64,000 bases of DNA, from NCBI GenBank assembly GCA_932521035.1, contig OW051494.1, positions 7,860,001-7,924,000 on the forward strand. Direction: 5' to 3'. The position numbers and the translations under genes are program-made. Source of the stretch: Oscheius dolichura. Taxonomy: Eukaryota > Nematoda > Chromadorea > Rhabditida > Rhabditidae. Below are positions 1 through 13,168 of the stretch, piece by piece. How positions within the stretch are numbered: the first letter of the stretch is position 1; each line of letters begins with the position of its first letter. Below the pieces are notes generated by a model, which did not search any database, was not told the DNA's origin, and saw only the letters and a program-made list of their open reading frames with translations.

Positions 1-207
1 TGGATTCTGTCTATCCGTCTAGACAGAATCTGGACATATCTGCGCAGATGTCGACACTTTTTTTGGGTCAATTAGCATAGCATTTGGGTACATTAGCATA
101 GAATTTTTGATAAAGATTGATTATTTTCAGGTTGCTGCGAAAAGCGAAAATCTATCTATAGAAGGGGAGAGAAGTTCTGATTTACTCTACAGTATATTTT
201 ATTGCCT

Positions 208-2503
208 TTATACAGTATACCCGTTAGCTCGTCCCTTTTGAGGAGGGAAAAGAGGGTAAATTACAGTCGGAAGGGGGTCATCAACGCGGTTCCGAAGTAT
301 TTCTGTAGGCAGTCGAAGGAGTAGCCGCCTTTCTTCACCCCAACTTCGACTGTCTTCAGTTGTCTCTTTTGTAGCGCCCACAAGGCGCATTCTGCCATCG
401 AAGGGGGCTGAAATGGAAATTTTAGAGTAAAATCTATGTAGTATACCTTCAACTGGACGACGCCAATGGCTCTGACTCCCACAGCGATGAAAGTTGTCGA
501 GGTCACCATACCGTAGAACATCTGATCCAATCCTCCTGTAAAACGGGCACTTCCCGCCGGAATACAAGTGAATTCTCGTCGCTCATGGTCTAAATAGACC
601 CTGTATATTGTATTTTGGATACTGTAATATCTAAAATAGAAGTTCCGAGGGTTCTAGACCTTGTTTTCCTCCAGGGAGAGAGCGAATGCCCGCGCTCCTG
701 CACCCGTAAAATCTCGGCACATGGAGGAGATGGGGAAAGCTCGCGCCAGAATACCTGAGCGTTTATTTGCCGAGATTTTACGGGCGCGGTCGCGCGGATC
801 TCTGGAGGATTTCAGAGGAGAGAATCAAAAGAATACGATATATTTCTACTTACTGAATATAATCCTATAGAAGTGATAGATTTTCCACCGATGGACCTTG
901 GCTATGACCGTCGTCCCGTCGCTATAAAAGGTCAACGGTGTCATGACAGCTCCCATCCGGTGTCCGCCTCCCCGGCTGAATGTTTCACTAATTCCTCTGC
1001 TCTCAAAGTCACACAACTGAAATTAAGAAGGGTCTCGAGTGGAATGCAGTACTCCGTCTCACGTTGAAATGACTCTCGGCCGACTGGATATACTCTTCCC
1101 AGGTGTTGGTATCCGGGCTGGACAGTACCAGCCGGTTGTCGCTCAGAAGACGGGCGAATATCCTCCGGCCAGTGTCAATCGCTATCGGGTAGCGGACACT
1201 CTTCAACTTTTGATGGTCTTCGATATCTGCTCGTCTGATGGAAAACGAAGCCTGAATGGGAAATTCCATCCGGATCGGTCTCATTTGTACCTCCTGTAGT
1301 TCAATATTCCAGTAGGGGATATCACCCATGATTATTCCCCGGTCGTAGATATGAAGGCCGGCCTTTCCATGGGAGAAGTAGGCCGTCTCGAAGGGAAGAG
1401 AATAAAATTCGGCAGCATAGGTGGCATCTAATCTAGAAATAGCGAGAATCAAGGAATGACGTCTAAAAAGGCCTATAACTTTTGATGGCTAGCACGTCTA
1501 GCCGTTTTCTTTTTTTGTTAGATTCTACACGATATGAGCTACATTTTGATATAAAATACATCACCCTACTCTCAACCTAGGAAATATGAAGATACTGTAA
1601 TTTTTCGATGTCTTTTCCCTCGAAAGTGCTCCTTTCGCACGCTCGCACCCGTAAAATCTCGGCAGCAGTCCGCAATGGAATGCAATGAAAAGGAGGTTCA
1701 GCTGCCGAGATTTTACGGGTGCAGTTTCTACTAAGAAAACTCACGCATAGGTGGTGAATTCCTTGTTCCGGTGATTAATTTCATATAGGGTCACTTCATC
1801 CTCATTCGATTTCTATAAATTGATGTTTCCCCTTTTCCAGAACACAGTCCAACTCACGGATGTTCCAAAAACGAGGAGATAAATCCGTCGGCCATCGGTA
1901 GAAAAGGCCGCGTAGGTATAGTAGACCTCGATCAAATCAACCGCAAAGAGCCGCTTCCAACTGTCCGGGAACAGCGTATTCAGGGACCAAATTTCGACAG
2001 AACTCTCGCGGGAGACCTAGGGATTCGAGAAAATTAATGAGGACGTCTATTTAGTCATTTTTGGGAGCTGGAGGATGTCTCAAGGGCTTGACCAGTTCGT
2101 TAAGTGGGAACTTTCGCACCCGTACCATCTCGGCAGCAAATTGATCTCTATTCAGGCACGCCAATTTTCAAATACCTCGCAACTTCCAAGATTCTACGGA
2201 TGCGGGGAATTTGGCCGCCTCTTTGGGTCTGTTTCGCGTCCAGAACGAAAAATTAAAATTTTCCCTCTTCCCGCTTGACATTCAAATTTTTTGTATGTTT
2301 CGAAAATGCCCCTCTTATCATTTCGAAACAAATAGATCAATCTAATCAACCGGGGCTGAGTCATTGGCCCGCCGGCTTTCTGACTATATACAAGACTGGG
2401 GGAAGGTTGTTACCTTGAGGAAGACGGTATTTCCAGTCGAGCCGATGGGGTGGAGTCGCGATCGATCGCCAGTCACCCGGCCGTCCACATGAAGAGTCCG
2501 CAT
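208..2503 (-). CDS. Unrecognised multi-exon protein, possibly beta-propeller-like
   Basis: I do not recognise the family. About eight exons join in frame on the minus strand: ATG at 2501-2503, an exon near 1867-2015, a small exon near 1748-1817, a main exon from about 1072 to 1466, an exon near 930-1026, and short exons down to a TAA at 208. Every junction uses GT-AG and keeps frame, which is the main support. The product of roughly 400 residues shows repeated beta-strand-like segments, for example TDGRRIYLLVFG, NEDEVTLYEINHRNKEF and SDGTTVIAKV, spaced as in kelch or WD-type propeller blades. No catalytic motif, signal peptide or membrane segment is evident. Introns host three foldback repeats. 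The start could lie further upstream, and the last three small exons are the least certain part of the model. Confidence 0.5.
690..795. repeat. Foldback element, copy 1 (intronic)
   Basis: Left arm at 700-719 and right arm at 769-787 are inverted copies of the arm CACCCGTAAAATCTCGGC, separated by about 50 nt. GCGC-rich flanks extend the pairing. It lies in an intron of the minus-strand gene at 208-2503. Confidence 0.85.
1645..1722. repeat. Foldback element, copy 2 (intronic)
   Basis: Arms at 1645-1666 and 1701-1722 form a perfect 22-bp inverted repeat of the family sequence, with a 34-nt loop. It lies in an intron of the same minus-strand gene. Confidence 0.9.
2116..2202. repeat. Foldback element, copy 3 (decayed)
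   Basis: The left arm at 2116-2137 reads as the family arm with two changes. The right arm at about 2183-2202 is recognisable but carries independent substitutions, so the stem is imperfect. Confidence 0.65.
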
Positions 2504-3411
2504 CACACAAACTGAGGAGGATCGACGGGAGGACGCGGCAGCCGGCCGGCCGACTGGGGAGGATAACTGGAAGAGGAGAGAAACTCTTTGGAACGAATTA
2601 TCGGATGATCTCGGAGCAGTATTGAGAAAGAAGGGGAGAAGAGCAGGGAGGGGATGTGTAAAAATGGGGAAAACATCGAAAACTCTAGTTATTTCGAGAA
2701 AAAAAACGGGGGATTTTCAGCACTTTTTGAGAAAAACTTGTTAAGAATTTTGGCAGCTGCACCCGTATGATCTCGGCAGCTAATCCGACCGTGTTAAGTT
2801 AGACGTTGCCAAGTGTATAGGGTGTCTAACCGGCGGGCATGGGTAAATGCCGGGCGCGGCCGATTTTGGGCATAGACGGGCATCTCGTACGTTTCTGTCC
2901 GTATCTCTGCTATTTCTTGGCTAATTTCAGAGATTCAAAGACCTGGTTAGAGAGCACGTCCAGACAATTCTAATGAACTCATACACACTCAATCACCCCC
3001 ACAAAAAATCTGTAGCTCCACAAACTTTGAATGAGGATAGGTACGTAACCGAGATGTGCAATAGTGTCTACCCCCTCCACATTTTCAGAAGGAGAATGGA
3101 AAATAGACAAGTCCAAAAACGCGTTTAGCATTGAAACTCATTTTGCATTTCCCTCCTCTAGAATGCGATTTTAGCAAAAAAAGAAAGAATGCGTCTTGAT
3201 CGCCAGAAAATTCTCTACAAGATGGTGTCAAAAAAAGTTTGAAAAAGTGTTGCCGAGCAAGTATCCTTCCCTTGTTAGGCTGTAAATGGTAGTACCTACT
3301 CATTAATCGCCGAGGATTATGACTTCAGGCCTAGAAACGACATGATCTACCAGCATTGCCCTTATGTCCGTACGGTAAGGAGGTCTTACGATCTACTTTC
3401 TCGGGAGACAT
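2504..3411. other. Intergenic stretch with a solo foldback arm
   Basis: No coding exon is convincing here. A single foldback arm (CACCCGTATGATCTCGGC type) sits at 2759-2780 without a matching right arm nearby. The start of the minus-strand gene lies to the left and a tRNA-like locus to the right. Confidence 0.5.
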
Positions 3412-3478
3412 ACATGGCCGATTTGATCGGTGCCGGGCCCGGCGCGCACATGGCTGGTTCGATTCCCGCCGTGACCAA
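3412..3478 (+). other. tRNA-like locus (A-box and B-box, no clover-leaf)
   Basis: A TGGCCGATTTG segment resembles a pol III A-box, and GGTTCGATTCC at 3456-3466 is a B-box. A T-rich run follows after TTTGC. I could not pair an acceptor stem, so this is a tRNA pseudogene or tRNA-derived repeat rather than a working tRNA. Confidence 0.4.
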
Positions 3479-3671
3479 ACTCTTTGCTTTTTTTTTTACA
3501 ACTCGGCCATTTATGGACCATTTTAGGAGATTTAAAAAGTGTGATAGAAAGCACATCAAGGGCTATCTAACAGACAACAGAGCAGCTCAAAACGTTAGGC
3601 AGAAAAGCCTTCAGTAACAGAAACAGAGCCAGACCGTCCCCCCTTCTTTTGATGGCTTCGTCTGATTTCAG

Positions 3672-4252
3672 ATGTATATGGTGTACTTCCATATAGATAT
3701 GGATATAGATGTTCCGATATTTCTGAATCAATTCGGTACTTATGCAGCCCCCAAGGAGGCAGCCGTCCACCGTACTCTCAATGAATTCTTCCACGGTTCG
3801 GCAAATCTGGAACACCATAACTATAGCGATATCCAGATGGATAATACCAGCCATCCCCTGTAGGAATACTTTTAAGGAGCTCTTTATAATGTACCACTTG
3901 TTTTAGGATGAAATATTTGTTCCTTAAATTCAAGGAGGTTGAAGAGTATTACGCGAATCACCTTGGCCATATCTGGGACGCGACAGTCATCACGGAAGAG
4001 ACCGGAGGAAGACTTCAGCTGTTGATTTTTAAATGGAAAGAGACGGACAATGTTTCCATCACGATCGGAGAAGTGAAATCGTTTATCGGAATGGACATAA
4101 TCAACGACAGATGGTGAGAGAGCCAGGATTGGTACAAGATGGAGACGGCCATTGAGCCCACTGGAAACGAGCATCTGTACTGGGTGGAGGACGAGGAGGA
4201 GGACGACGAGGAGTCGGAAGAGAAGGACGACGCCGAGATGAACAGCGCCTAA
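3672..4252 (+). CDS. Unrecognised protein with acidic C-terminal tail
   Basis: The family is not recognised. Exons run 3672-3860 or so, about 3907-4072, and 4127-4252. The first exon follows a TTTCAG, so it may be internal and the true start further upstream. Joining the first two gives HPL then MKYLFLKFKEVEEYY. The middle part is mixed alpha/beta with several Trp and Phe. The last 25 residues are a Glu/Asp run ending EMNSA. Without the second intron (4073-4126, GTGAAA to CCAG, 54 nt) the frame meets a TGA at 4115-4117, so that intron is inferred from frame and composition. AATAAA at 4306-4311 is a plausible poly(A) signal. Confidence 0.45.
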
Positions 4253-4879
4253 GAAGAGCGACAGCAAACAAGTCGCCCCCAGTCGCCTATGCATCTTATT
4301 TTAGTAATAAAATCGGCCGTTGCTTTCTCTTTTTCTATATGCCAAGGTCGTATGGGTGGTGAAATCTGGGAAAATCCAAGGGTGACTCGGGTAATAGCGT
4401 AAAAGTGGACGTCTGCTTCCATAATTCCACTGAAATCTTCCTCCAGGGGTCCTTTTATCAACATTGTCATTCTTCTTATACTGTCCACTCTACCCTTTGC
4501 TATTTTTTGCCCTCGCCGGCTGTGATTCATCCGCGATGACAATCGGTTGGCTACTCGTCAGCGCAAGTAGTCATTTTCGTACTTTAATCGATGACGGCAT
4601 TGACTACTCCATTAGGAGACAGCCGCGGCTCTTTATACTATGATCAGAGAGAAGTCAAATGCCCAAAATCTGCAAAAAAGTTGAATTTTTCCAAAAGTTT
4701 CGACATATGGGGAAAAAATGTTCCAATCCGTTGCTTTGGCATTTGAAATTCTTTATAGAGCGTAAATAAATGGCGAAATGTACTTTTAGACATGAAATTT
4801 GGTTCAAAAAGGATGTTTTCCCCACATTTTCGAGAATTTTCCATTACCAGAGATACACACAAATAAAGCAAAAAAAGAC

Positions 4880-4962
4880 TCCGTCGAGCCGGATTCGAAC
4901 CAGCGACCTAAGGATATCCGCGACACTACAGTCCTCCGCTCTACCAACTGAGCTATCGACGG
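4880..4962 (-). tRNA. tRNA-Tyr (GTA) with intron
   Basis: The minus strand reads as a full clover-leaf: acceptor CCGTCGA pairing with TCGACGG, D-arm AGCTCAGTTGGTAGAGC, T-arm with GGTTCGAATCC. The anticodon loop CTGTAG is interrupted by about 10 nt (GTGTCGCGGAT region) before ATCCTT. A short intron at position 37/38 is normal for eukaryotic tRNA-Tyr. The discriminator base is A. Confidence 0.93.
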
Positions 4963-6220
4963 TCATGTGTGTGGGCACTTGAGCGGTGTTTGATATGAGT
5001 TTAGTGCTATTTGCCAGTGAAAGGAAAATAGATCACAGCTGTTTTCGATGTCCTTTTAATCTTTGAGTATTTCAGAGGCTAATAGATTAAAAAAATAACC
5101 ACAACGAATAAATCTAAGAAACAACGAAGGTAATAAAGCCAGAAATCAGTCGCAAAGCCAATAAAGTGATATTTCTTGAAAAGGAATGTACGGAGGTGGC
5201 TAACCTGTGCCAAATAGACGACAATCACATCCAAATCTTTATTAACATATAAAAATTCAATATATCCATTTTCTCATCCCTTCCAGCCGGAGAAAATGAG
5301 CCTTTGATTTCTCGGCCGATGCCACGTCGTCCCCCTCTCCCATTCGCCCCCGGATGACATCATTTCGTTGTTTTTATCCGATCAATATGGCTCTCTCCCC
5401 CTAAATATAGGTTCCTTCCTTCTTTTTTTTCTCCCCGGCGGGCAGGCGATCCTCTTGCCTCTTTCCCTATTGACCTTGACCACTGTACCACCACTGGGAT
5501 AGAGAGAGAGAGATGGATCATCTGGCAAAATGAAGATGTATACAAATGAACTAGACGAGGAGAAAAAAAAAGCTGGGTATGACCTGGTTTGATGATAATC
5601 TCTCGATTCATTTGGCGGGTTGACCCATGTTGACACAGGGTCAACATAAACGGTTAGTTAGCAAATGAGCCACGGTCAACCGGGATTATACCCGACTTCC
5701 TCGTGTGTTGACACCTTTTCCCTGACAGGCCGGACTCTCACAGGGAGGGAGAGAGAGACCGCGCGTTTGAACAAAGCCAGAGCAAAAAGTGAACACGTCG
5801 TGAGTCGCGAAAATCAATCATAAAAACATCTATAAACAATGGGGAGAAAATTCTTTGGTTTCTTGAACTTTCCCCTGAAATTATTTGCAAACGGAAATAT
5901 GATTTGAAGCTCGGTTATAAACTATAAACGGTCACCTCGTTAGTCTCCCTTATCTCCGCTCTGATGAAATTAATTTGAGCCTCAATTTTCTTCTCCAATT
6001 TTTTCAGAACCTGAATTATTACAGAAAATGATCCCCAGTCCCTCTAAAACCCAAAAATCTCAATAGATTCATACAATGTTAATCATCTACTGTACATTTC
6101 GTGAGTTACCCTTCAAAATAAATAGAAAACAGCCCAAATGAATCACTTGTAGAGTGGGCGCACGCCATCTCAGCGTTTTTACCTTTTGACAATTAGAAAC
6201 ATTTGTAATAAGTGGGCTCT
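4963..6220. other. Gene-free stretch
   Basis: No exon with convincing composition was found on either strand. The segment holds purine- and pyrimidine-rich low-complexity sequence around 5400-5560 and 5740-5760 (GAGA runs). It may carry regulatory sequence, but none can be named. Confidence 0.4.
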
Positions 6221-6448
6221 ATGTCTGGGGAGCAGAACAAATACTGCACCAGTTCAAAGTTAGAACATTCGTCGGGTGGTTTTTTGCTTGTCGTCCCCCA
6301 TTCTATAACCACGAATAAACCTCGGCGGATGACGAAGGGAATGATCTACGCGTCACACGTAGACGGTGCTCCACACGTTGACTATTGGATTGCAATAAAA
6401 AAAGTTTACCAACTGCTGCAAATCCCGAGTTGGTGCAATAAACAATAA
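6221..6448 (+). CDS. Possible small hypothetical protein
   Basis: An ATG at 6221 opens 75 codons (MSGEQNKYCTSSKLEHSS at the start) ending in TAA, with an overlapping AATAAA at about 6437. The region just upstream contains an AG acceptor after a T-rich tract, so this might be a last exon. No family is recognised, no signal peptide is evident, and no neighbour supports a role. Confidence 0.22.
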   Translation: MSGEQNKYCTSSKLEHSSGGFLLVVPHSITTNKPRRMTKGMIYASHVDGAPHVDYWIAIKKVYQLLQIPSWCNKQ

Positions 6449-6936
6449 CAAGAAATTGAGTGCTGTAAATTTTTATACAACAACTAAATACCATATAATC
6501 ACTTCTTGACAAAATGAAAGTATAGTGCATATACCGATGCGAACCGTATTATTACCACTCAAAGGGATGGGTACTAAAATGAAAGATTCTTGGAAAGAGA
6601 AATAATAGGGTGGATAAATTTAAACAGAAAGGCAAACACCGGAATTCGTACAATAGCGCATGACAATAAAAAATGAGGGTGCTACCCATATTACAGAACA
6701 CATCCTTGTTGAGGAACTCATGAGATAAAAATTGCGCGCGGTGATGAGACCTCCACCCGTTACTATTGCTCACAAAAAGTAAAAAATTTCCCGATTTTTT
6801 GATTAACAACGACTATTAGTCGACGAATATGGGAATATATATTAAAACTAGGGACAACTAATAATTATTAAAAATGGGTAGGAAACTAACATTATGAAGG
6901 GTCCTTGAGAAGGATACGACGGACAAGACGATATAT

Positions 6937-9900
6937 TTACACGGAATCGTCTTCCGATTTCAGAGAGAGGCTGCGTTGCACGCTCGGAGAAGATGGAGGA
7001 CCATTCTTCTGAAAATAAATTAATAAATATATTGCCTGTAGAAACAAAACATTAGAAAATCAAGTTTTAGCCGCTCGAAATACACCCCTCTACCATGTCA
7101 GTCTAGAACGAAGGAATATTTCAGTCCCTCACCACACCGTTTGCCTCGCCGGGTGGTGGGCGATCGGAACGGACGCTTATCGATTTCCGCGATGGGCCGT
7201 TCAGAACTGATGTTGAGCGGAGGTCATTGGTGGGGTTAGGCTGCGAGTTGCTGTATTTTTGCTCAACAATCGCACAATCACGTGCTTCTAATCGTCTCAA
7301 AAATTGAAGAATAGGGGTAAACCCTTTTTTTTGGAAAAAAAAGGAGAAATACAGCGACTTATTCACATGAACCAGCAAAAGAGTTACTAATTTCAGTTGT
7401 TGTATATGAAGCAATAATCAAATATAACTATGAACTCACCTGGCCTCGCGGTCTAAACAATTCGTGTTTCGCTAACTCAAAAACATCGGCGCGGTCCTCT
7501 TTACGGTATTGAAGGCATTTGAGGATAAAGTCCTGTGCCACACCGCTCAACTATAAAATCACATGTTAATATCAATATCAGCAGAAAAATTACTTGTGGT
7601 TTCGGAGGGAAGGTCACTTCTGTAGCTTTTATAATGGTGTTTTCTTCGAGGATCTTCTGTTGTGACTGCTCATTGCCAAATGGCTTTTTACCATAAATGC
7701 ATTGATAAAAAATGACCCCGACACTCCAGACGTCCACTTTAGAACTGATTTTTGGAGGAGCATGTCCGATTACAAACGTTTCCGGAGGGAGATACCTAAA
7801 ATTAAGCATTGACATCGCATACAATAATAAATATGAATGTATTTTATGTTATACGGTTCAGCTAATCGTTCTAAAGTCATCATGGAGTTCTGTTCGCTTC
7901 TACATTTCATCATTACCGTGATTAAAAGAGGACACCATGGAATGAATTTAAAAAAACCAAGACATACCAGTATGTACCAGCAAATTGACTGGTGAGTTCA
8001 AGATCCTCATCACCGCTTTCCATAATTTTAGATAACCCGAAGTCGGTGATTTTTATAGCACCACAAGTTGTTCCGGATTCCAAAAGTATGTTTGCAGGTT
8101 TCAAATCATAATGAATAATTGGTGGCTTCCTTTCATTCAAATATACTAACGCGGAAACGACCTATAATAAAAAATATTTACGGTAAAACGGGTAACAATA
8201 CCTGCATTATAATACTTCTTGCCTCCTTTTCAGGAATGCACTTATTTTGTTTGAGATAGAAATCCAAATCATTTCCTGGGCAGTATTCCAAAACTGTACA
8301 GAACGAATGGTTATCAATGGTGAACAAATCGAAAAGTTTAACAATCCGGCAATGGTCCAAAGACCGATGAATATCTTTTTCTCGCATTGCATGCTTGACA
8401 TAATTAGCCTAAACAAAACACTCAGCAGTTGAATAAAATAATATTTACCTTTTTCTCTTCTTTCCATTCTTTATTTACATGATGTATTTTGCATCCTACA
8501 TAGCGGTTTTCCTCAAGGTCGTAAGCTCTCCAGACTTCACTATAATTTAAAAATAATTAACAAACAAGCAAGGCGTTTTCATTTAAAGAATTATGGATAC
8601 TCCCCAAGTACATGGGTTCAAAATCGTATATCTTTAAAGTAATGAATCTTTTCTATTTCGCCTCTATTCTAAAGGAGATCTATTACAACCTTCAACACTA
8701 AGGGAATGATGAATAATGCTACGCGGGAGTCGTAAAAAGGTCGCATATTTTGCCAGACGGCAGACAAAGAAATTTGTTTGGCGTAATAAATAACACCAAC
8801 TGACTGGAATTTCTAATGTTTCAAATAATACCGATATTGGCTAATATTTTGCACCTATGAGAATACCTTTTGAATTCGTTCTGTTTTCTACGTGACCTAT
8901 CTATTTCTGTAGAGAAGCAAAAATTCAGATCAACAATAAGAATATCAAAACGAATCTACTGCAATATTTTCCATCACGCAGATAATTTGCCGTTCGTCCC
9001 TATCCCTTCGATTGTTGCAAACAGTTTGTATTTCGGACGCCGGGCTGTATTGACCGACTGTGGGCCACTCGCGGCTATCACGCTAGAGGTAGTGTTGGTG
9101 TTGGGGTGGCTGCTGCTACTCGCTACGTCACACAGGGGGAGAGCCCTACCGCTCCGATCAATATCATCCCAGGCCAACGGTGCAAAAATGCCGCCCGCGC
9201 CTCGCCAAAACATTCGCAATAGTAATGCGAACATAGAAGGGCTAAAGGTCTCTGAGCAGTTGCTGCCAATCGAACACATTTGGCTTCGCAAGTTTGAGTG
9301 GGTCCCACAGGAAATACCCATTAGGCAACAAGCCAAACTGTAAGAAACGTAGGGATCCCAGTAAATGATAGATAGGAGCTCCAAATACGTGAAACCCATC
9401 CAATACAGATGCAGAAGAACATACCTGAATCCACCTTTACCCAAAAGACTGAGGAGAAGGTATCGCTTGCTGCTGAGCATCTCATGGTCTTTATAACGAG
9501 ATTCTCTCTCATTTGCTGCTCTTTTCAATTCTCTCAAATGGAGCTGTTTCTCTCGGTCCAGTTTTTCTTTTTCCAATGTCAAATCCATTTCTTCCTTTTT
9601 CAAGTTCTCGCGCCGGAGCTTGTAAATTTCCTCCTGGAATACATAATATTGGAATATCAAGGAGCATATGACACTGAAGTTGTAGAAAGCGTACCAGTTC
9701 TATGTATTCCTGCATCTCTATCTCTTTTGGGAGTTCCGGCCTCCTGAAGATAGCATCATCAACTGCGTTGGAGGTGGAGGGAGCGGCACCGTCACTGTGG
9801 ATAGCAGCAAGTTGAGCAATTGCCACTGCAGACCTATAATATACCAACAATTAAAACAATGAGTAAGTATCCTACTTCTTTGTCGGCTCCTTACCAGGAG

Positions 9901-12283
9901 CAAGAGGTTTCCGTTTTTTGAGAAGTGTGCTAGCCGTCGCTATTTCATTTCTTTCTGCATTGATTTGCTGCATCCTTTTATTCAAATCTTCATAGGCATA
10001 CCCGTCAACCTAAATATGTTAATTTAGCAAGAATTTTCTAAACATGGACTAAAAATGAAAAATACTTACGAAGGTCTCTTTAAAAGAATCTCCATGTCGC
10101 ATCAGCTTAAACTGCCCTATTCGGGGTTGATCAGCTGTTGTCTAAAATAATGTATATAAAAAATAAAAGAGGTAAGAATCACCTTATCCCGCAAAGCTTT
10201 TCTTTCCACAGCATTCTTTTCCACAAGCAGCCTTTTTATTTGCTCTCTAGCAGATTCATTTCGTCTCTTTTCAATATTCAACTGGAATAAAAATATCAAA
10301 ACGTAGAGCGGAGAAAAATACCTTTATTTGGAGTTCTTCATTTTGTTTTCTGCACTCAATTAGCATTCGATCTCGCTTCAGGATCTCTTCTTCATTTATA
10401 GAATCAGAGCTTTGCTAAAACCAATTGATTAAATTTAAAAAGTATTAGAACTTGTTCTTGCTCATAATATAATTCACATATCCGTCTTTTCATTGTGAAT
10501 ATTTTAGCAACTGTTAAACCACTGCAGAGAACATCAATAAAAGTTGCTTATCAATAGAAATGCACTGCTACACGTCAGATAGGGGGTGGGAAAGAGCGCA
10601 GCAGCAAAAAAAAGTATTGGCGAACATTTCAATGGATGGATGCGAAAATAATCTGCTTACGTCACAAACACCGATTGATTTAATTTTAGAGCATTAACGA
10701 TGTTTCGGACCCCGAATTACATCCTCAAATATAAAATGTCCACTCACAATAAATTCTGTTTGTGTTTCCTCATCTGCTTTCATTCGACCAGGTGGACTCT
10801 GATTAGAATTACTATTGGAATCAGACGAGTATGCCAAGGTAGGCGTGAGTTGTCGATTGGCTGATGATGGTGACATTCCGGTGTTTCCCCACTAAAACAG
10901 GTGGGTGTTTAAAAGATCAAAGATGAATAAATTTGAAGAAAACCCTTACGTTTCCTGTTAAATATGTGTCTGTAAGAGCATCTCCATTTACAAGATAATG
11001 TGGTCTTTTCGGGCTAGACTGCAATTGCTGCAAACAAACTGGTTTAGTCAATAAAAACGAAAAACCTACTTTGCTTATAAATTCTGTAATTTTCCGTTCA
11101 GATTTTGGTGTTTCATCAGCTCTCCTCCGTTTTCGCACAGGCTTTTTCTCACTGACACTCCGTTGCCTGAAACTTTAAAATATAACTATCAGGGAAAACG
11201 AAAGCTGGGCGTTTACAAAACACAACGCGAAAATGACCTACTTTCCAGGGGTTTCATGTTCTTTATCCGATGTAGAACCTGCGCTACTAAGGTTGCTCGT
11301 CTCGCTGACCAGCGTTTGTGGAAGATTGGAGAGAATCTTTAATTGGCCATCCACACTGTCTTCAGAGAATGGTTGCAATGAGGGGTCGATTGGCATCGGC
11401 ACATGAGCCACGCGTAGTTCACTTGTCATGCCGGATTGATTCTGAAAACAGTAATGCGAATTTATTTTAATAAAAATATCTAGTGAATAAGCGTTGCCAA
11501 AATCGAAAAACTTTTACGTATACGTTTTAGCATCTAGCAAGGTAATCCAGTCGCAGTAGAAAGTGAAAAGCGGTGGTTGTGGAGCGATATCTTATCGGGT
11601 TCTACGCCCCCTGCTGACCTATACCCGTGTCAGTAGCTAATTCTTTTACTTTTCCTCTAAAACATCTGCGACTGATTAAAAATTCGCATTGATTATTGAT
11701 CGTTTCATATATTTTTGTAGTTGAAACGATGACGGGAGAAACGATTGAGATAGAAAAAAGCATAATCAGAGGGCATGGTTCAAACACCATTATGGGTTAA
11801 ATTGAAATTGATACTAAATTTTTTTAGATAAAAAGTACACAAAAATCTCGTTCGGTAAAAATCATGAAACTGGGGGTTAAAAATAGTTATATAGAGTAAA
11901 AACGCGCTTGAATTATTAGTACGACATATAAGAAAACATGATGATCAATCAATACGTTTTGGGAATTTCGAAAGAATGTTCTATCAATTTCGTTATTGGA
12001 AGATCGACGTTCAACAGTGCGAATTAATTTAGATATCGATCTTGATGATTTATGTTTCATGCTATTATGCAAATTATAATAGTAAAATTCGCTAATATCT
12101 TGAAATATATCTCATATTGTTAGCAAGCGTAAAATATTTGCATAAATACACAAAATTACGAAAAACCGAACTTACTGTAGGAAATGCTCTTCCTCCTGTA
12201 TTGAATAAGTTTTTCTCCATTTGTGAGCGATTTAGCTGCTCAAACCGAGGCTGTGAATCTAATGGGTCAGCCATTGTAGTCAT
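6937..12283 (-). CDS. tlk-1: Tousled-like serine/threonine kinase
   Basis: About 18 exons join on the minus strand, from ATG at 12281-12283 to TAA at 6937-6939. The N-terminal half is Ser/Thr/Pro-rich with a basic patch ([14 protein letters not shown]). A long coiled coil follows ([17 protein letters not shown] onward). The C-terminal kinase domain has the glycine loop GKGGFS, catalytic lysine in [16 protein letters not shown] in place of HRD, DFG in TDFGLSK, and the PPE motif (YLPPETF) typical of this family. VAIK is GCKI here, one residue off the usual ACKI. Tousled-like kinases are nuclear and phosphorylate the histone chaperone Asf1 during chromatin assembly; that role is known for the family and inferred here. 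One large intron (8541-9425) holds about 880 nt of unexplained sequence. The head is divergent from the gene at 13169. Confidence 0.93.
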
Positions 12284-13168
12284 GTTGAGACGATGGTCAT
12301 CAGAAAAAATAATAGATAAAATTCTCCTTCTCCTTGTCGTGATGTTCTAGAAAGAGAAAAAAATTCCAATATGGTTAGGATAGAAAAGGCGCAGCCGAGA
12401 GTCACGCGGACGCGGTTCAATCGAATAACTGGGAAGAATTCGTCAGGCCACGCCCACCCGTAGCAGCACGGAAGTACACACGGGCTGTGCGCTCGAAGAA
12501 ACAAATAATAGTGGTCGGGCCAATGGCTACAAAAACAAGCAGTGGTCGTTCCAAAATTGCTAATTAGCATAATTTTTCAGAAAATCGATAAAAAGAAGAA
12601 AAAACAACAACACAAATCGATATCGCAAAGAAGGTGACATCGCAAAAAACAAGCATATTTTTCGGACCTTTTTCCCTCCCGCCTCACATCCCTTGGGTCT
12701 TGCAGCGCCGCCGATTACGGTGGAGGGTCGCAAAATTTTTACGAATCTCTTCTCATCTTTTCTCTTCTAAAGGTTGAAGCCTTGTTATTTTGACCATGGG
12801 GAATATGGGAAGCAATTCTGTCATCATGAACCAAAGAGATGAACCTCGTTTAGTTCACAGAAATCCATGAAAAGCGAGAAATTCGGGGTTGATTTCATGA
12901 AATTGGTCTTTTTCGTCTCAATTTGTTTCGGGAATAGAAAACGAACCTTGTTTCTGCTCTACTAGGTTCTCTCCTCTCTTCTCACATTGCAAATTCAGCA
13001 GTTGAGCTGCTGAAATCATTGAAAAACACGAGGCAGCCGAAAGAAAGCGTTCGCGTCTTTGTCCGCGTTTCCTCTGCTTGACTTCCACCAAAATAGCTTG
13101 TTCTCCCTCTTACCCAGTCTATCCTCAATACTGACTCATTCCATCTACCAATTTGCTCAGATCCAATT
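12284..13168. promoter_or_regulatory. Divergent intergenic region between tlk-1 and the 13169 gene
   Basis: Two genes start outward from this 885-bp segment, so it probably contains both promoters. No TATA box lies at the expected distance from either start. No additional exon was found. Confidence 0.5.

Noticed and set aside
4115-4117. In-frame TGA followed by 44 open codons in the same frame, suggesting stop read-through or selenocysteine
   Set aside because: A 54-nt GT-AG intron (4073-4126) removes the TGA and keeps frame, which is the simpler explanation.
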